Assembly (NCBI GenBank): GCA_018242585.1
Contig: JAFEBQ010000007.1
Coordinates: 105,313-169,312, forward strand
Source of the DNA: Planctomycetota bacterium
Lineage (GTDB): Bacteria; Planctomycetota; Planctomycetia; Pirellulales; PNKZ01
Length of the DNA: 64,000 nt
Direction: 5' to 3'
Part shown: in pieces, positions 1-8,564 of the stretch
How the letters are laid out: each line of letters opens with the position of its first letter
Position numbering within the stretch: the first letter of the stretch is position 1
Made by a program: the position numbers and the translations under genes
The notes under the pieces: generated by a model
Seen by the model: the letters and a program-made list of their open reading frames with translations, nothing else
Database searches by the model: none
Told to the model about the DNA's origin: nothing

Positions 1-529
1 GTCGGCAATGCATGGCCGTCAACACTTCCAAGGTCGCGGGGGCTTCCATCGTCACCGTGGCGCCGCTTTTGAAGCGGATGGTGGCGATTCCCTCGACCAG
101 CGCCAGCTTGCCCACGCACAATTGCGAGTCCACCGCGGTCGGCAATTCGGAGCCAGCCCATTTGCAATTGTCGGCCTGCGCCAACATGGCCACGGGGCGA
201 TGAAGGATCAGATCCTGGCTGTAGATCCAACCGCTCAGGGCCAGCAACACGCAGGCCGCGGCCAAGGCGCTCCAGGCCGCCACGGGCCAGCGATCAATCA
301 CCGGCGTGGAAATGGCCGGCTTATCCGTCGCCGGCGACTGCTCGAACAGCGAAGTCAGCGTGTCGCGCTCGGCCCGCAACGTGGAATGCAACCACAACTG
401 CTCGACGTAGGCTTCGCGCAATACCGGATCGCGCACCACGTCGGCCTCGAGCGCGGCCTGTTCCTCGGGTGAAAGGAGCCCTTCGAACGAGCGTTGGATG
501 CGGTCGTGTTGCGATTCGGTCGGTTTCAT
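1..529 (-). CDS. FecR-like anti-sigma/regulator protein, 3' end outside window (partial)
   Basis: The frame opens with ATG at 529 and stays open to base 1, so only the first 176 residues are visible. The N-terminus has the acidic SPEEQAALEADV-type cytoplasmic segment seen in planctomycete FecR-like proteins. A single hydrophobic segment (about residues 84-103, WPVAAWSALAAACVLLALSG) is followed by what should be a periplasmic domain (VEGIATIRFKSGATVTMEAP), which matches the start of a FecR domain. The start codon lies 2 bp after the stop of the sigma factor gene (TAACCATG), so the two are almost certainly cotranscribed. The likely role is to sense an envelope signal and hold or modulate the sigma factor. 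The family call is inferred from pattern and context, and the C-terminal half is unseen. Confidence 0.72.
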   Translation of the reverse strand, partial: MKPTESQHDRIQRSFEGLLSPEEQAALEADVVRDPVLREAYVEQLWLHSTLRAERDTLTSLFEQSPATDKPAISTPVIDRWPVAAWSALAAACVLLALSGWIYSQDLILHRPVAMLAQADNCKWAGSELPTAVDSQLCVGKLALVEGIATIRFKSGATVTMEAPATLEVLTAMHCR

Positions 530-531
530 GG

Positions 532-1071
532 TTAGTGCGTACGGGCCATTTGCCGGCTGACACATTCACCGAGCGAATGCCGAATCCGGCTCAGCAGGCG
601 ATAGACTGCTTCGACCGAGCGGCGACTTTTTTCGGCGATTTGCTCGACGCCGCAATCTTCGTAGTAACGCCAGACAACCAAATTGCGATGGGCTTCGGGC
701 AGCTTGGCCAGACAGGTCTTCAAGGCCGCCGACTGTCGGTCGAGCAGGTCGGCGCGGCGGTCGAGTTCGGCGGCCACGATCTCGATGAACTGTTCGTCCA
801 CCGCCGAGGCTGGGCGCTTCTTCTCGGCCCGGCGATAGTTCAACACTTGGTGCGTGGCGATCGTCCGCGCCCAGGCCCGAAAGTTGGTGCCAGACTCGAA
901 CTGACGGAACTGCCGCCACATGGTGACTTTGACTTCCTGCAGGATGTCGTCGGCATCAGCAGCGCTGCCGACCAGACTATAGACATAGGTTGCCAGCCAA
1001 CGGTCATGCTGAGCGACCAGGCGCACATATGCTTCGGTGGGATCGGCGGGGGGCAGGGGGGTGGCATCCAT
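532..1071 (-). CDS. ECF RNA polymerase sigma factor, Rhodopirellula/Verrucomicrobium type
   Basis: A 179-residue sigma-70 family protein. Region 2 is visible as YVYSLVGSAADADDILQEV followed by FRAWARTIATHQVLNYRR. Region 4 is visible as LPEAHRNLVVWRYYEDCGVEQIAEKSRRSVEAVYRLLSRIR. It lacks regions 1 and 3, as ECF sigmas do. I chose the ATG at 1071 (MDATPLPP) because it gives the usual length of this family; a GTG at 1179 would add 36 residues. The upstream SD sequence is weak. It sits 2 bp before the FecR-like gene, which is a common planctomycete pairing. The target promoters cannot be read from the window, although the sulfatase and phosphoesterase genes nearby are plausible members of the same regulon. 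Confidence 0.9.
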   Translation of the reverse strand: MDATPLPPADPTEAYVRLVAQHDRWLATYVYSLVGSAADADDILQEVKVTMWRQFRQFESGTNFRAWARTIATHQVLNYRRAEKKRPASAVDEQFIEIVAAELDRRADLLDRQSAALKTCLAKLPEAHRNLVVWRYYEDCGVEQIAEKSRRSVEAVYRLLSRIRHSLGECVSRQMARTH

Positions 1072-1699
1072 GTCGTTACTGCTTAAAGGTTCGCTGGCTG
1101 GATTATTGGACAACAAATCCCGAAACTTTTCCGACAGTTTGTCCTCGGCGGTCTCATGAAACGACGCAAGTGGTTGCACGGTCCAGGTTAATGGATTGTT
1201 CGGCTGGCGTCACTCACCGTGGCCTTCCAATATCATGGTTTACCGGCGGACGGTTCCCAAGTGGTTTTCGCCCCCAAGAGGAGCAATTGATAACTACAGG
1301 GCCATCGCTGTGCTTTGACCCTACACCCAACGTCTTGGATTCAGGCTGGCCGACCAGCCGATGAGGACGCCTTGGCAGTCCGTTGCGGGAATCTTGCAAG
1401 TCTTCGTGGTATTGGATGAACAAACTCACCCCATTTTGCCGCGAGGAGTATTTCGACATGTTCAGCCATGATCTTGACGAGCTTACAGAACGGTCGCAAA
1501 CCCGTGTGAATCGCGACGAGTCGGTCGCTTTCCGCTTCCCACCAGCATCACTCCCGACCTGCAATTCGCGTTGCGCTTGGCGGATTCGCGCCATGCCATT
1601 ACCCAATTGGAAAAGTTGACCCGTGCGACTGGGACGCTGATATTGGGGCAATTACCGCGAACGACAACGATGCCTCAACCCACGCCCATGGAACCTGCC
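1072..1699. other. Long intergenic region between the divergent sigma factor and sulfatase genes
   Basis: About 630 bp without a gene I can support. Base composition is more AT-rich than in the neighbouring genes. Short frames exist on both strands (for example 1383-1619 plus and 1214-1651 minus), but their translations show no recognisable motif and they have no good ribosome binding site. Because the flanking genes diverge, both promoters must lie here. I see no clear -35/-10 pair. Confidence 0.5.
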
Positions 1700-3589
1700 A
1701 TGCGTCAACCGTGCCTCAATGCCCGTCACATGCTAAGGGCTCAATTGCCACACCAACTAGCTACGCTAATCATTGTAGTGCTAAGTTGCTCCCCTTGGGT
1801 CTGCCCCGCTTTTGCCGCTGATTTAACTGATCGGCCAAACGTCGTACTCATTCTCGCGGACGACCAGGGGTACGGCGATTTCTCTTGTCATGGCAACCCA
1901 GCGCTGAAGACGCCGCACCTCGACCGACTGCATCACGAGAGCATTCGGCTCACCGATTTTCATGTCGCGCCGATGTGTACGCCAACGCGCGGTCAATTGA
2001 TGACCGGGCTCGATGCGCTGCGCAACGGCGCGACGAGCGTCTGTGCCGGGCGCTCGTTCATTCGTCGCGCGTGGCCCGGCGCTGACGCCGACCCGGCCGT
2101 GGCGGCGCCTTCGCCACCAGCGACAATGGCCGAGTGGTTCGCGGGCGCAGGCTACCAGACCGCCCTGTTTGGCAAATGGCACTTGGGGGATAGCTACCCG
2201 AACTTGCCGCACCATCGCGGCTTCAAGGAGACGGTCTTTCACCTGGGCTGGGGCATCACGTCGATTGCCGACCCGTGGTGCAACGATTACTTCAATGGCC
2301 ACTTCAGCCACCATGGCAAGCTGCAATCGTACGAAGGCTACTGCACCGACGTCTGGTTCCGCTTGGCGCGCGAATGGATCAAGGAGCGCCACGCTCGCAA
2401 TGAACCGTTCTTCTTGTACTTGCCGACGAATGCGCCGCACGGGCCGCTGTGGGTGCCCGACAAGTATCGTGAGCCCTACCTGGCCCAAGGACTCAAGCGT
2501 CCGCTGGCGTCGTTCTTTGGCATGATCGCCAACATTGATGAAAACGTCGGCCAGTTGGACCAGTTGCTGGCCGAGTTGAAGCTGCGCGACAACACGATCC
2601 TGGTTTACTTCCACGACAACGGCGGCACGGCTGGCGTCAACTTCTACAACGCCGGCATGCGCGCCGGTAAGCGAACCTATTACGAAGGGGGGCACCGCGC
2701 GGCTTGCTTTATTCGCTGGCCCGGCGGCACCTGGCGACAGGCGTGCGATGTCGACTCGCTGACCCAGGTGCAGGATCTGCTGCCGACGCTGATCGAGACG
2801 TGCAATCTTGGCGTGCCCAAGGGCTCGTTCGACGGTCGCAGCCTGACGCCGTTGCTCGCCAAGTCCGGCGCTAACGACCGCGCTGACTCATCAACGTCAC
2901 GAGCCCGCGAAGTGTTTGGCGAGCGCAAGCTGGTGGTGCAGTACGGCGAGAATCCTGAGAAGTGGGAGTCGGCGGTCCTTTGGAAAAGGTGGCGACTGGT
3001 CCACGGCGAAGAGCTGTACGATCTGGCGACTGATCCGGCCCAGGCCAAAAACGTGGCCGAGCAGCATCCCGACGTGCTGGCCGCGCTGCGGGCGCATTAT
3101 CAGAAGTGGTGGGGCGAAGTCGGGCCGCTGTTGGACCATTACGTCCCGGTTGTCCTCGGCAGCGAGCACGAGAACCCGGTCACGCTCAGCTCGGCCGATT
3201 GGGCCAAGGTCTATTGCGACAACATGCCCGACCTGCGGGCTGGCAAGCAAGTGAACGGTCCGTGGAACGTCGAGTTCGTCCGGGGGGGAACCTATGAAGT
3301 GGCTTTACGTCGCTGGCCGCGCGAGTCGGGGGCGGCCATCACCGCGCCGGTTCCCGAGTTCGTGGCCGTCGATGGCAAGTTGCCCGCCGGCGTGGCAGTG
3401 CCGGCCGCGAAAGTCCGATTGCAAGTCGACGACTTCGATCGCACCGAAGCAATCTCGGCCGACACCCAGGAAGTGGTCTTTACCGTCGAAGTCAAAACGC
3501 CACACACGACCAAGCTGCAAAGCTGGCTCTACGACGCATCAGGCAAAGAACTCAGCGGGGCGTACTATGCGTACGTGCGGAGAAAGTAG
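1700..3589 (+). CDS. Secreted type I sulfatase (arylsulfatase A-like)
   Basis: A 629-residue protein that hydrolyses sulfate esters, probably on sulfated polysaccharides. A signal peptide spans about residues 11-40 (hydrophobic LIIVVLSC, then CPAFAA). The core starts with RPNVVLILADDQGYGD, which supplies the metal-binding aspartates. The formylglycine site is Cys93 in CTPTR, followed by GQLMTG. GKWHLGD and FHDNGGT are further conserved sulfatase motifs. About 110 extra residues after the sulfatase fold may be an accessory domain. Candidate ATGs in frame are at 1670, 1688, 1700 and 1730. I chose 1700, but 1730 gives a cleaner signal peptide. Maturation needs a formylglycine-generating enzyme, which is not encoded in the window. 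The TAG stop is immediately followed by an inverted-repeat arm. Confidence 0.93.
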   Translation: MRQPCLNARHMLRAQLPHQLATLIIVVLSCSPWVCPAFAADLTDRPNVVLILADDQGYGDFSCHGNPALKTPHLDRLHHESIRLTDFHVAPMCTPTRGQLMTGLDALRNGATSVCAGRSFIRRAWPGADADPAVAAPSPPATMAEWFAGAGYQTALFGKWHLGDSYPNLPHHRGFKETVFHLGWGITSIADPWCNDYFNGHFSHHGKLQSYEGYCTDVWFRLAREWIKERHARNEPFFLYLPTNAPHGPLWVPDKYREPYLAQGLKRPLASFFGMIANIDENVGQLDQLLAELKLRDNTILVYFHDNGGTAGVNFYNAGMRAGKRTYYEGGHRAACFIRWPGGTWRQACDVDSLTQVQDLLPTLIETCNLGVPKGSFDGRSLTPLLAKSGANDRADSSTSRAREVFGERKLVVQYGENPEKWESAVLWKRWRLVHGEELYDLATDPAQAKNVAEQHPDVLAALRAHYQKWWGEVGPLLDHYVPVVLGSEHENPVTLSSADWAKVYCDNMPDLRAGKQVNGPWNVEFVRGGTYEVALRRWPRESGAAITAPVPEFVAVDGKLPAGVAVPAAKVRLQVDDFDRTEAISADTQEVVFTVEVKTPHTTKLQSWLYDASGKELSGAYYAYVRRK

Positions 3590-3765
3590 AAGAGGGGCTA
3601 GGGGCTAGGGGCTAGGAAAAGAAGCACTGGTCGCGAGCGCGTTTCAAAATATTTTGAGCTGCCGCTTTCAAGCTGCGCTTCCCAGCATCAGCTTACGCTT
3701 TGATCCGAAAGGTTCGGCTTGCACTCGAATCCCTAATCCCTAGCCCCTCGTCCCTAGCCCCTCTT
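3590..3765. repeat. Inverted repeat with GGGGCTA-type arms between two convergent genes
   Basis: The left arm (3590-3616) is a short tandem run of AGGGGCT units. The right arm (3731-3765) is the imperfect reverse complement of the same units. The left arm starts at the base after the sulfatase stop codon, and the right arm ends 2 bp before the stop codon of the minus-strand phosphoesterase gene. Read in either direction it would give a long hairpin just after a stop codon. The middle contains a small palindrome CAAAATATTTTG. A bidirectional terminator role is an inference from this position. Confidence 0.7.
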
Positions 3766-3767
3766 CA

Positions 3768-6389
3768 TCACTCTCGCAGTTCGCCGCGGTACGCGATCGC
3801 TTGTCGTACGGCCGGGGGCAGCGGCGCGTCGACCCCTTTGACGGCTCGCCAGAGGATCTCGTTCAGCTCGAAATCATCCACGCGGTCGTATTCGGTGAAG
3901 TCCATCAGCTCGGATCGCTTGGCCCCGTATGAAGCCACGGTGTTGACCACCGACAGATCGATCTGCGCCGGCAGGTGCTCGTAGGGCTTCAAGTCCGGCG
4001 TCGCGTCGAACGACTCGAACATCGGCGTGGCGGCCGCGTCGAACTGGCTGAGCGGCGGCAGCCCGAGGATCAACTCCATCGTCCGTAGCATGCTGACCGT
4101 GGCGTATTGCGTGCTGTCCAAGTGGCCGCGTCGCACGTAAGGACTGATTACCAGTCCGAGCGTCCGGTGGGCGTCGACGTGGTCGGGCCCGTTCTGCGCG
4201 TCGTCTTCAATAACGAAAATCGCGATCTGGGGCCAATACTTGCTATTGCTCACCGCTTCGACCAGCCGGCCCAAGGCCAGATCGTTCGAGGCCACGCACG
4301 CTTGCGGCGTCGGCGCGCCGACCTTGGTTCCTTCGGTGTGATCCTCGCCCAGGCTCATCACGATGAAGTTCGGTAGGTTGCCGTTCTTTTCGTACTCGTG
4401 GAACTCTTCCAAGAATGTCGCCACCCGATCGGTGTCGCGAACCTTCTGGCCTTTGGCCTTGGGCAGCCCGTACGTCGGGCAGGTATGACCGATCAGGCCC
4501 GGCACGCGACCTTCGATGCGGAACGTCCCGTCCGGCTGGCTGACCCGGCCGCCATATTCGCCGTAGCTGCGGTACGTCTTGCCGTGCCGCCCACAGGCGT
4601 CCCAGATGTAGCCGCTGGGCGCGTTGGTGAGATCGCCGTCGTCGTCATCGTCGATGCCCGTGCGCTTCGAATAAGTCAAACACCAGTTGCGAGCAATGTA
4701 ATCGGTGTTATAGGCCATCGTGCTCCAGGGATGTCCGTCGGCCGAGACATGCCCGTTGCAGTACAAGTTGTCGAGCAGCACGAACTCCTCGGCCAGCTTG
4801 TGATGATTCGGCGTCACTTGCCGGCCGAACATCAACAAGCTCTCGTCCCCGTTTCCGCGCGGCATGTCGCCGAACACCTGGTCGTAGGTGCGGTTTTCCT
4901 TGATGATGTAGATCACGTGTTTGATCGGCGACGGCGCACCCACCTTGGTCGGAATGGCCGTCTTGCGCTGATACGGCGTGCCGGCGATCAGCTTGTCGGA
5001 ATAAGGACAATTCTGGTACACGCGATCGGTCAGCTTCTGCAAGTCGTCGTCATCGTCGGGCAACTCGATGACCGACAGCGCGCCGTTCAGGGTCGTGCCA
5101 ATGTGCGGGAACGGCACCTTGCGATAGCCATCGGGGCCGCGTTCTTTCAACTCGGCCATCTTTTCCGCGCTGGGCTTGTTCGACGCGGTGTGGGTTCCTT
5201 TGCCGACACCGACCAGCAATCGCTTACCGTCGGGTGTTGCCGCCACCGAGGTCGGATACCAGCCGGTCGGAATGAACCCGGCCACGGCGCTGCGGCGGGG
5301 CTTTTCAATGTCGACCACCGCAATGCAGTTGTTGTCGGCATTGGCCACGTACAAGGTCTCGCCATCGGGCGAAACGCACAGCGCGTCGGGCGTACACCCC
5401 TCGGGCGATTTGGGGAACAGGGCGGTACTGATGACTTCTTGCACCACACCCGTCGATGTGTCGATGACCGAAACCTGATTGCTCGACGCACACGCGACGA
5501 ACAGCCGGTTGTCAGTCGGGTGCAGTGCCAACTGGTTGGGATGATCGCCGACCGGGATCTTGGCAATCGTCCGCAGCGACTCAGCGTCAACCACTAGCAC
5601 TCGCCGATCGGCCCAATCGGAGACGTAGAGCAAGCCATTGCGGGCGCGCACCACGTCGTAGGCCCGCGATCCGCAGGGGGCGCTGCGCAGCACACGACCA
5701 TCGAGCGAGACGGCCGACAGCACGCTCCCCCCTTCGTCAGTCTTGTTAGCATCCCCCCAGGCGAACGACTTGTTGCCCCCTTTGCGAAAGATAGTCAGCG
5801 TGTAAATCGTCTTGGCCGGCGCGTCGAGATACAGGCCCGACGTGAACCCTTGAGCAATCGCCACCGGCGCGTCGGCCTTGGCGTCGGCGACAAGTTGCTG
5901 GGTGCCCGGGCCGCCGACCGGTTCGAGCCGTTGATCGTTCAGCCGGAAGCGATGGTAACTGCCAGCGCCGCCGCCCGACCACCACAGGTTGCCGCTCTGG
6001 GCGTCAAGCGCCAGGCCGAACCAGGTTTCGCGTGCTTCGACCTGGCTGAGCTTCTCGCCCGACGCCAGATCGACCAACGTCAACTGGTGCGAGTTGTAGC
6101 CGTTGGTTGCCACCAGCGCGCGGCGATTGTCGGACAAAGGAATGATGTTCAGCGGCAGATCGGCGAGCGTCGTATGCCGCCCCACTGGCATCAATCGCCA
6201 CCCATTGGGCAACAAGACGCCGTGCCCATCGTCACCAGGAACCTTGGGCGTCTGCCCGGCGGCCGGCGCTTGGGCCACATCTGGCGCCGCGGGGGCCGGA
6301 GCGACAGCCTGCTGGGCGTGAACCACGCCGATGACGATCAGGTTAACGACCAGCGATATTGACCAGGTTCCCACATTCGACCGGCGCAT
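3768..6389 (-). CDS. Secreted YncE-type beta-propeller fused to a phosphoesterase domain
   Basis: An 873-residue two-domain protein. After an N-terminal hydrophobic segment (SISLVVNLIVIGVVHA) and an Ala/Pro linker come YVTN/YncE-type propeller repeats, for example RVLVVDAESLRTIAKIPVG, RLFVACASSNQVSVIDTSTG and TLYVANADNNCIAVVD. The C-terminal half starts at HVIYIIKENRTYDQVFGDM and has VSADGHPWSTMAYNTDY, FIVMSLGEDHTEG and FVIEDDAQNGPDHVDAHR. These are motifs of the phosphoesterase (phospholipase C-like) family in the alkaline phosphatase superfamily. The substrate cannot be told. ATG 6389 is preceded by GGAG at good spacing; a longer frame to 6449 lacks this. It faces away from the NRPS-like operon and converges on the sulfatase. 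Confidence 0.9.
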   Translation of the reverse strand: MRRSNVGTWSISLVVNLIVIGVVHAQQAVAPAPAAPDVAQAPAAGQTPKVPGDDGHGVLLPNGWRLMPVGRHTTLADLPLNIIPLSDNRRALVATNGYNSHQLTLVDLASGEKLSQVEARETWFGLALDAQSGNLWWSGGGAGSYHRFRLNDQRLEPVGGPGTQQLVADAKADAPVAIAQGFTSGLYLDAPAKTIYTLTIFRKGGNKSFAWGDANKTDEGGSVLSAVSLDGRVLRSAPCGSRAYDVVRARNGLLYVSDWADRRVLVVDAESLRTIAKIPVGDHPNQLALHPTDNRLFVACASSNQVSVIDTSTGVVQEVISTALFPKSPEGCTPDALCVSPDGETLYVANADNNCIAVVDIEKPRRSAVAGFIPTGWYPTSVAATPDGKRLLVGVGKGTHTASNKPSAEKMAELKERGPDGYRKVPFPHIGTTLNGALSVIELPDDDDDLQKLTDRVYQNCPYSDKLIAGTPYQRKTAIPTKVGAPSPIKHVIYIIKENRTYDQVFGDMPRGNGDESLLMFGRQVTPNHHKLAEEFVLLDNLYCNGHVSADGHPWSTMAYNTDYIARNWCLTYSKRTGIDDDDDGDLTNAPSGYIWDACGRHGKTYRSYGEYGGRVSQPDGTFRIEGRVPGLIGHTCPTYGLPKAKGQKVRDTDRVATFLEEFHEYEKNGNLPNFIVMSLGEDHTEGTKVGAPTPQACVASNDLALGRLVEAVSNSKYWPQIAIFVIEDDAQNGPDHVDAHRTLGLVISPYVRRGHLDSTQYATVSMLRTMELILGLPPLSQFDAAATPMFESFDATPDLKPYEHLPAQIDLSVVNTVASYGAKRSELMDFTEYDRVDDFELNEILWRAVKGVDAPLPPAVRQAIAYRGELRE

Positions 6390-6740
6390 GCGATGACTCC
6401 ATAAAGGGGCGGGCGTGAACGCCTTGGTTTTAGCCCCTTGCTGGCTCACCGGCTAGCTATTCCGGTTAGCCGATGGCGAGGACGTGTTTTTCATTTGCCT
6501 GCCTGCGAGCAACCACATCGGAGTTCCGGTCGTGCGGGGCGTGCCGATTGGCGCGCTGGGCGGCCGCTGCGGCGGTCGGTTGTCGTTGCGTTACGGCATC
6601 ATCCCCGCACCCGGTGCGGCGAGCGCCGGGCGTGTCGTCTGGTGGTTTGCCGACATCCCAGACGCGACCTAGGTTTCAGGGTGGAGATTCCGGCCCCCGG
6701 TGTCAGGGGGCGCGGACCATCAATGCGCCGGAGAACCAGC
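6390..6740. other. Divergent intergenic region upstream of the A-PCP operon
   Basis: About 350 bp between the phosphoesterase start and the adenylation-carrier gene. It should contain both promoters. Near 6452-6475 there is a direct repeat CCGGCTAGC/CCGGTTAGCC. A 62-codon frame at 6484-6672 has no known motif and I do not call it a gene. I see no clear promoter hexamers or riboswitch. Confidence 0.4.
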
Positions 6741-8564
6741 ATGTCTGCTGAACTGCTGTTTGATCAATCGCTCGACGTTTCGCCGACGTTCGTGGGGTCG
6801 ACACCCGCTTCCCTGGCCGCGCGCATTGCGGCTCACGCTCTGGCCACGCCGAACCGAGTGGCGCTCACCGACGAGCATGGCGAGCTGACCTTCGCTCAAC
6901 TGGAACAACGGTCGAACCAGTGGGCTTGGCGTTTGATCGAGGAAGGGGTCAAGACCGACGGCTGTGTCAGCTTGCTGTTCGATCGCTCGATCGACTTTGT
7001 CGTGGCGGCACTGGCCGTCATGAAGAGCGGGGCGGCTTACCTGCCGATGGACTCGGCCGTGCCGACCGATCGGGCCATGACCATGTTGAATGACGCCGGC
7101 GCGACGATCGTCTTGACCCACCGCCGCAAGACGTCGGCCTGGTCCGCCGGCGGGTGGTGCGTGCTGGAAGTCGAACACCTGGCCGACGCGCCAAGCGTGC
7201 CGGTGCAAATGACGCCGGCTGCCGACAGCCTGGCTTACATCGTCTACACCTCGGGTTCGACGGGCGTGCCGAAGGGAGTCGAGATCACCCATGCGAACCT
7301 GCTGAACCTGATCGACTGGCACTCGCGCGCCTTCGGCGTCTCGTCGCGCGACCGGGCCAGCCAGGTGGCCGGCTTGGGCTTCGACGCGACGGCCTGGGAA
7401 GTGTGGCCGCATCTGGCCGCCGGGGCGACGGTTCACATCGCCGATGAAGTGACCCGCCGTTCGCCTGCCGCGCTGCGCGATTGGATTCTGGCCCAGCAAA
7501 TCACGATCAGCTTCGTGCCGACCGTGCTGGCCGAGCAACTGATGCACTCCCAATGGCCCGCGAACACCTTGTTCCGGCTGCTGTTGACCGGGGCCGATGT
7601 GTTGCACCGCCGCCCGGTCGAAGGCTTGCCGTTCACCGTCGTCAACAACTACGGCCCGTCCGAATGCACCGTCGTCGCCACCTCGGGTATTGTCAGCCCC
7701 GACGCCAATTGTTGTGCGGCACCGTCGATCGGGCGGCCGATTGATGGCTGCTGCGTGTTTCTGCTCGACGAGCACTTGCAGCCGGTCAAAAAGGGCGAGG
7801 CGGGCGAGCTGTGCATCGGCGGCGTGCTGGTCGGCCGCGGCTATCACAACCGCCCTGAGTTGACCGAGAGCCGCTTTGTGATGTACCAGCCCGAGTCGGG
7901 ACCGGCCGTGCGGGTCTATCGCACCGGCGATCGGGCCCGCTACCTGGCCAATGGCGAAATCGCCTTTATGGGCCGGCTGGACGATCAAATGAAAATCCGC
8001 GGCTACCGCATCGAGCCCGGTGAAATCGTCGCCAACTTGGATCGCGTGCCGGGGGTTGAAGCCAGCGCGGTCGCCGCCATCGACACCGACGCCGGCCCGA
8101 CGCTGGTGGCTTACCTGGTGCTGGATGGCGCGACAAAGCTCAATGCGACCGACCTGCGCGATTACCTGGCGCCGCGGTTGCCCGACTACATGATTCCCCA
8201 GCAGTTCGTTCGCGTCGATGCGTTGCCGCTGACAGCGAATGGCAAGTTGAACCGCGCCGCACTGCCGACGCCGACGGCCGAGAATACGTTGGCCCATCGT
8301 GCCACGGCCGAAGCGCCCACAATCGACAACGACCTCGAAACCCAGATCGCGGCATTGGTGGCCGGGCTGCTCGATCAGCCGACCGTCTCGCCGACCGACA
8401 ACTTCTTCTTACTTGGCGGGCATTCGATGCTCGCGGCCCAGTTGGTGGCTCGCGTCGGGGATATGTTTGGCACGCGGATCACCTTGCGTCAGTTGTTCAA
8501 TGCGCCGACGGCCGCGACGTTGGCCGCCGAGATTCGCCGCATGCAGGAGAACGCCCGTGGTTGA
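6741..8564 (+). CDS. Stand-alone NRPS adenylation-peptidyl carrier didomain, predicted leucine-specific
   Basis: A 607-residue protein that should activate an amino acid as its adenylate and load it onto its own carrier domain. The A domain motifs are all present: A3 YTSGSTGVPKG (169-179), A4 FDATAWEVW (214-222), A5 NNYGPSEC, A7/A8 YRTGDRARY and GRLDDQMKIRGYRIEPGE, and A10 LPLTANGKLNRAAL. The PCP domain follows with the phosphopantetheine serine in FFLLGGHSML. Aligning A4-A5 by eye with GrsA gives the ten-residue code D-A-W-F-L-G-N-V-V-K, the classical Leu(1) code. There is no condensation, thioesterase or MbtH gene nearby, and no phosphopantetheinyl transferase in the window. ATG 6741 has GGAG upstream. 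The 3' end overlaps the P450 gene by 8 bp. Analogous A-PCP/P450 pairs (NovH/NovI, NikP1/NikQ) beta-hydroxylate the carrier-bound amino acid. Confidence 0.92.
   Translation: MSAELLFDQSLDVSPTFVGSTPASLAARIAAHALATPNRVALTDEHGELTFAQLEQRSNQWAWRLIEEGVKTDGCVSLLFDRSIDFVVAALAVMKSGAAYLPMDSAVPTDRAMTMLNDAGATIVLTHRRKTSAWSAGGWCVLEVEHLADAPSVPVQMTPAADSLAYIVYTSGSTGVPKGVEITHANLLNLIDWHSRAFGVSSRDRASQVAGLGFDATAWEVWPHLAAGATVHIADEVTRRSPAALRDWILAQQITISFVPTVLAEQLMHSQWPANTLFRLLLTGADVLHRRPVEGLPFTVVNNYGPSECTVVATSGIVSPDANCCAAPSIGRPIDGCCVFLLDEHLQPVKKGEAGELCIGGVLVGRGYHNRPELTESRFVMYQPESGPAVRVYRTGDRARYLANGEIAFMGRLDDQMKIRGYRIEPGEIVANLDRVPGVEASAVAAIDTDAGPTLVAYLVLDGATKLNATDLRDYLAPRLPDYMIPQQFVRVDALPLTANGKLNRAALPTPTAENTLAHRATAEAPTIDNDLETQIAALVAGLLDQPTVSPTDNFFLLGGHSMLAAQLVARVGDMFGTRITLRQLFNAPTAATLAAEIRRMQENARG

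Noticed and set aside
1383..1619. 78-codon frame upstream of the first sulfatase
   Set aside because: No ribosome binding site, no recognisable motif, and its end overlaps the region of the sulfatase start.
4398..5597. 399-codon frame on the plus strand opposite the phosphoesterase gene
   Set aside because: Arg/His/Val-rich shadow typical of the antisense strand of a high-GC gene; the minus-strand protein has clear domains.
6484..6672. 62-codon frame before the A-PCP gene, possibly a leader or precursor peptide
   Set aside because: Gly/Arg/Val-rich translation with no signal, no cleavage motif and no good SD; peptide precursors are not expected for an A-PCP operon.
6720..8297. 525-codon minus-strand frame opposite the A-PCP gene
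   Set aside because: Antisense shadow; all adenylation and carrier motifs are on the plus strand.
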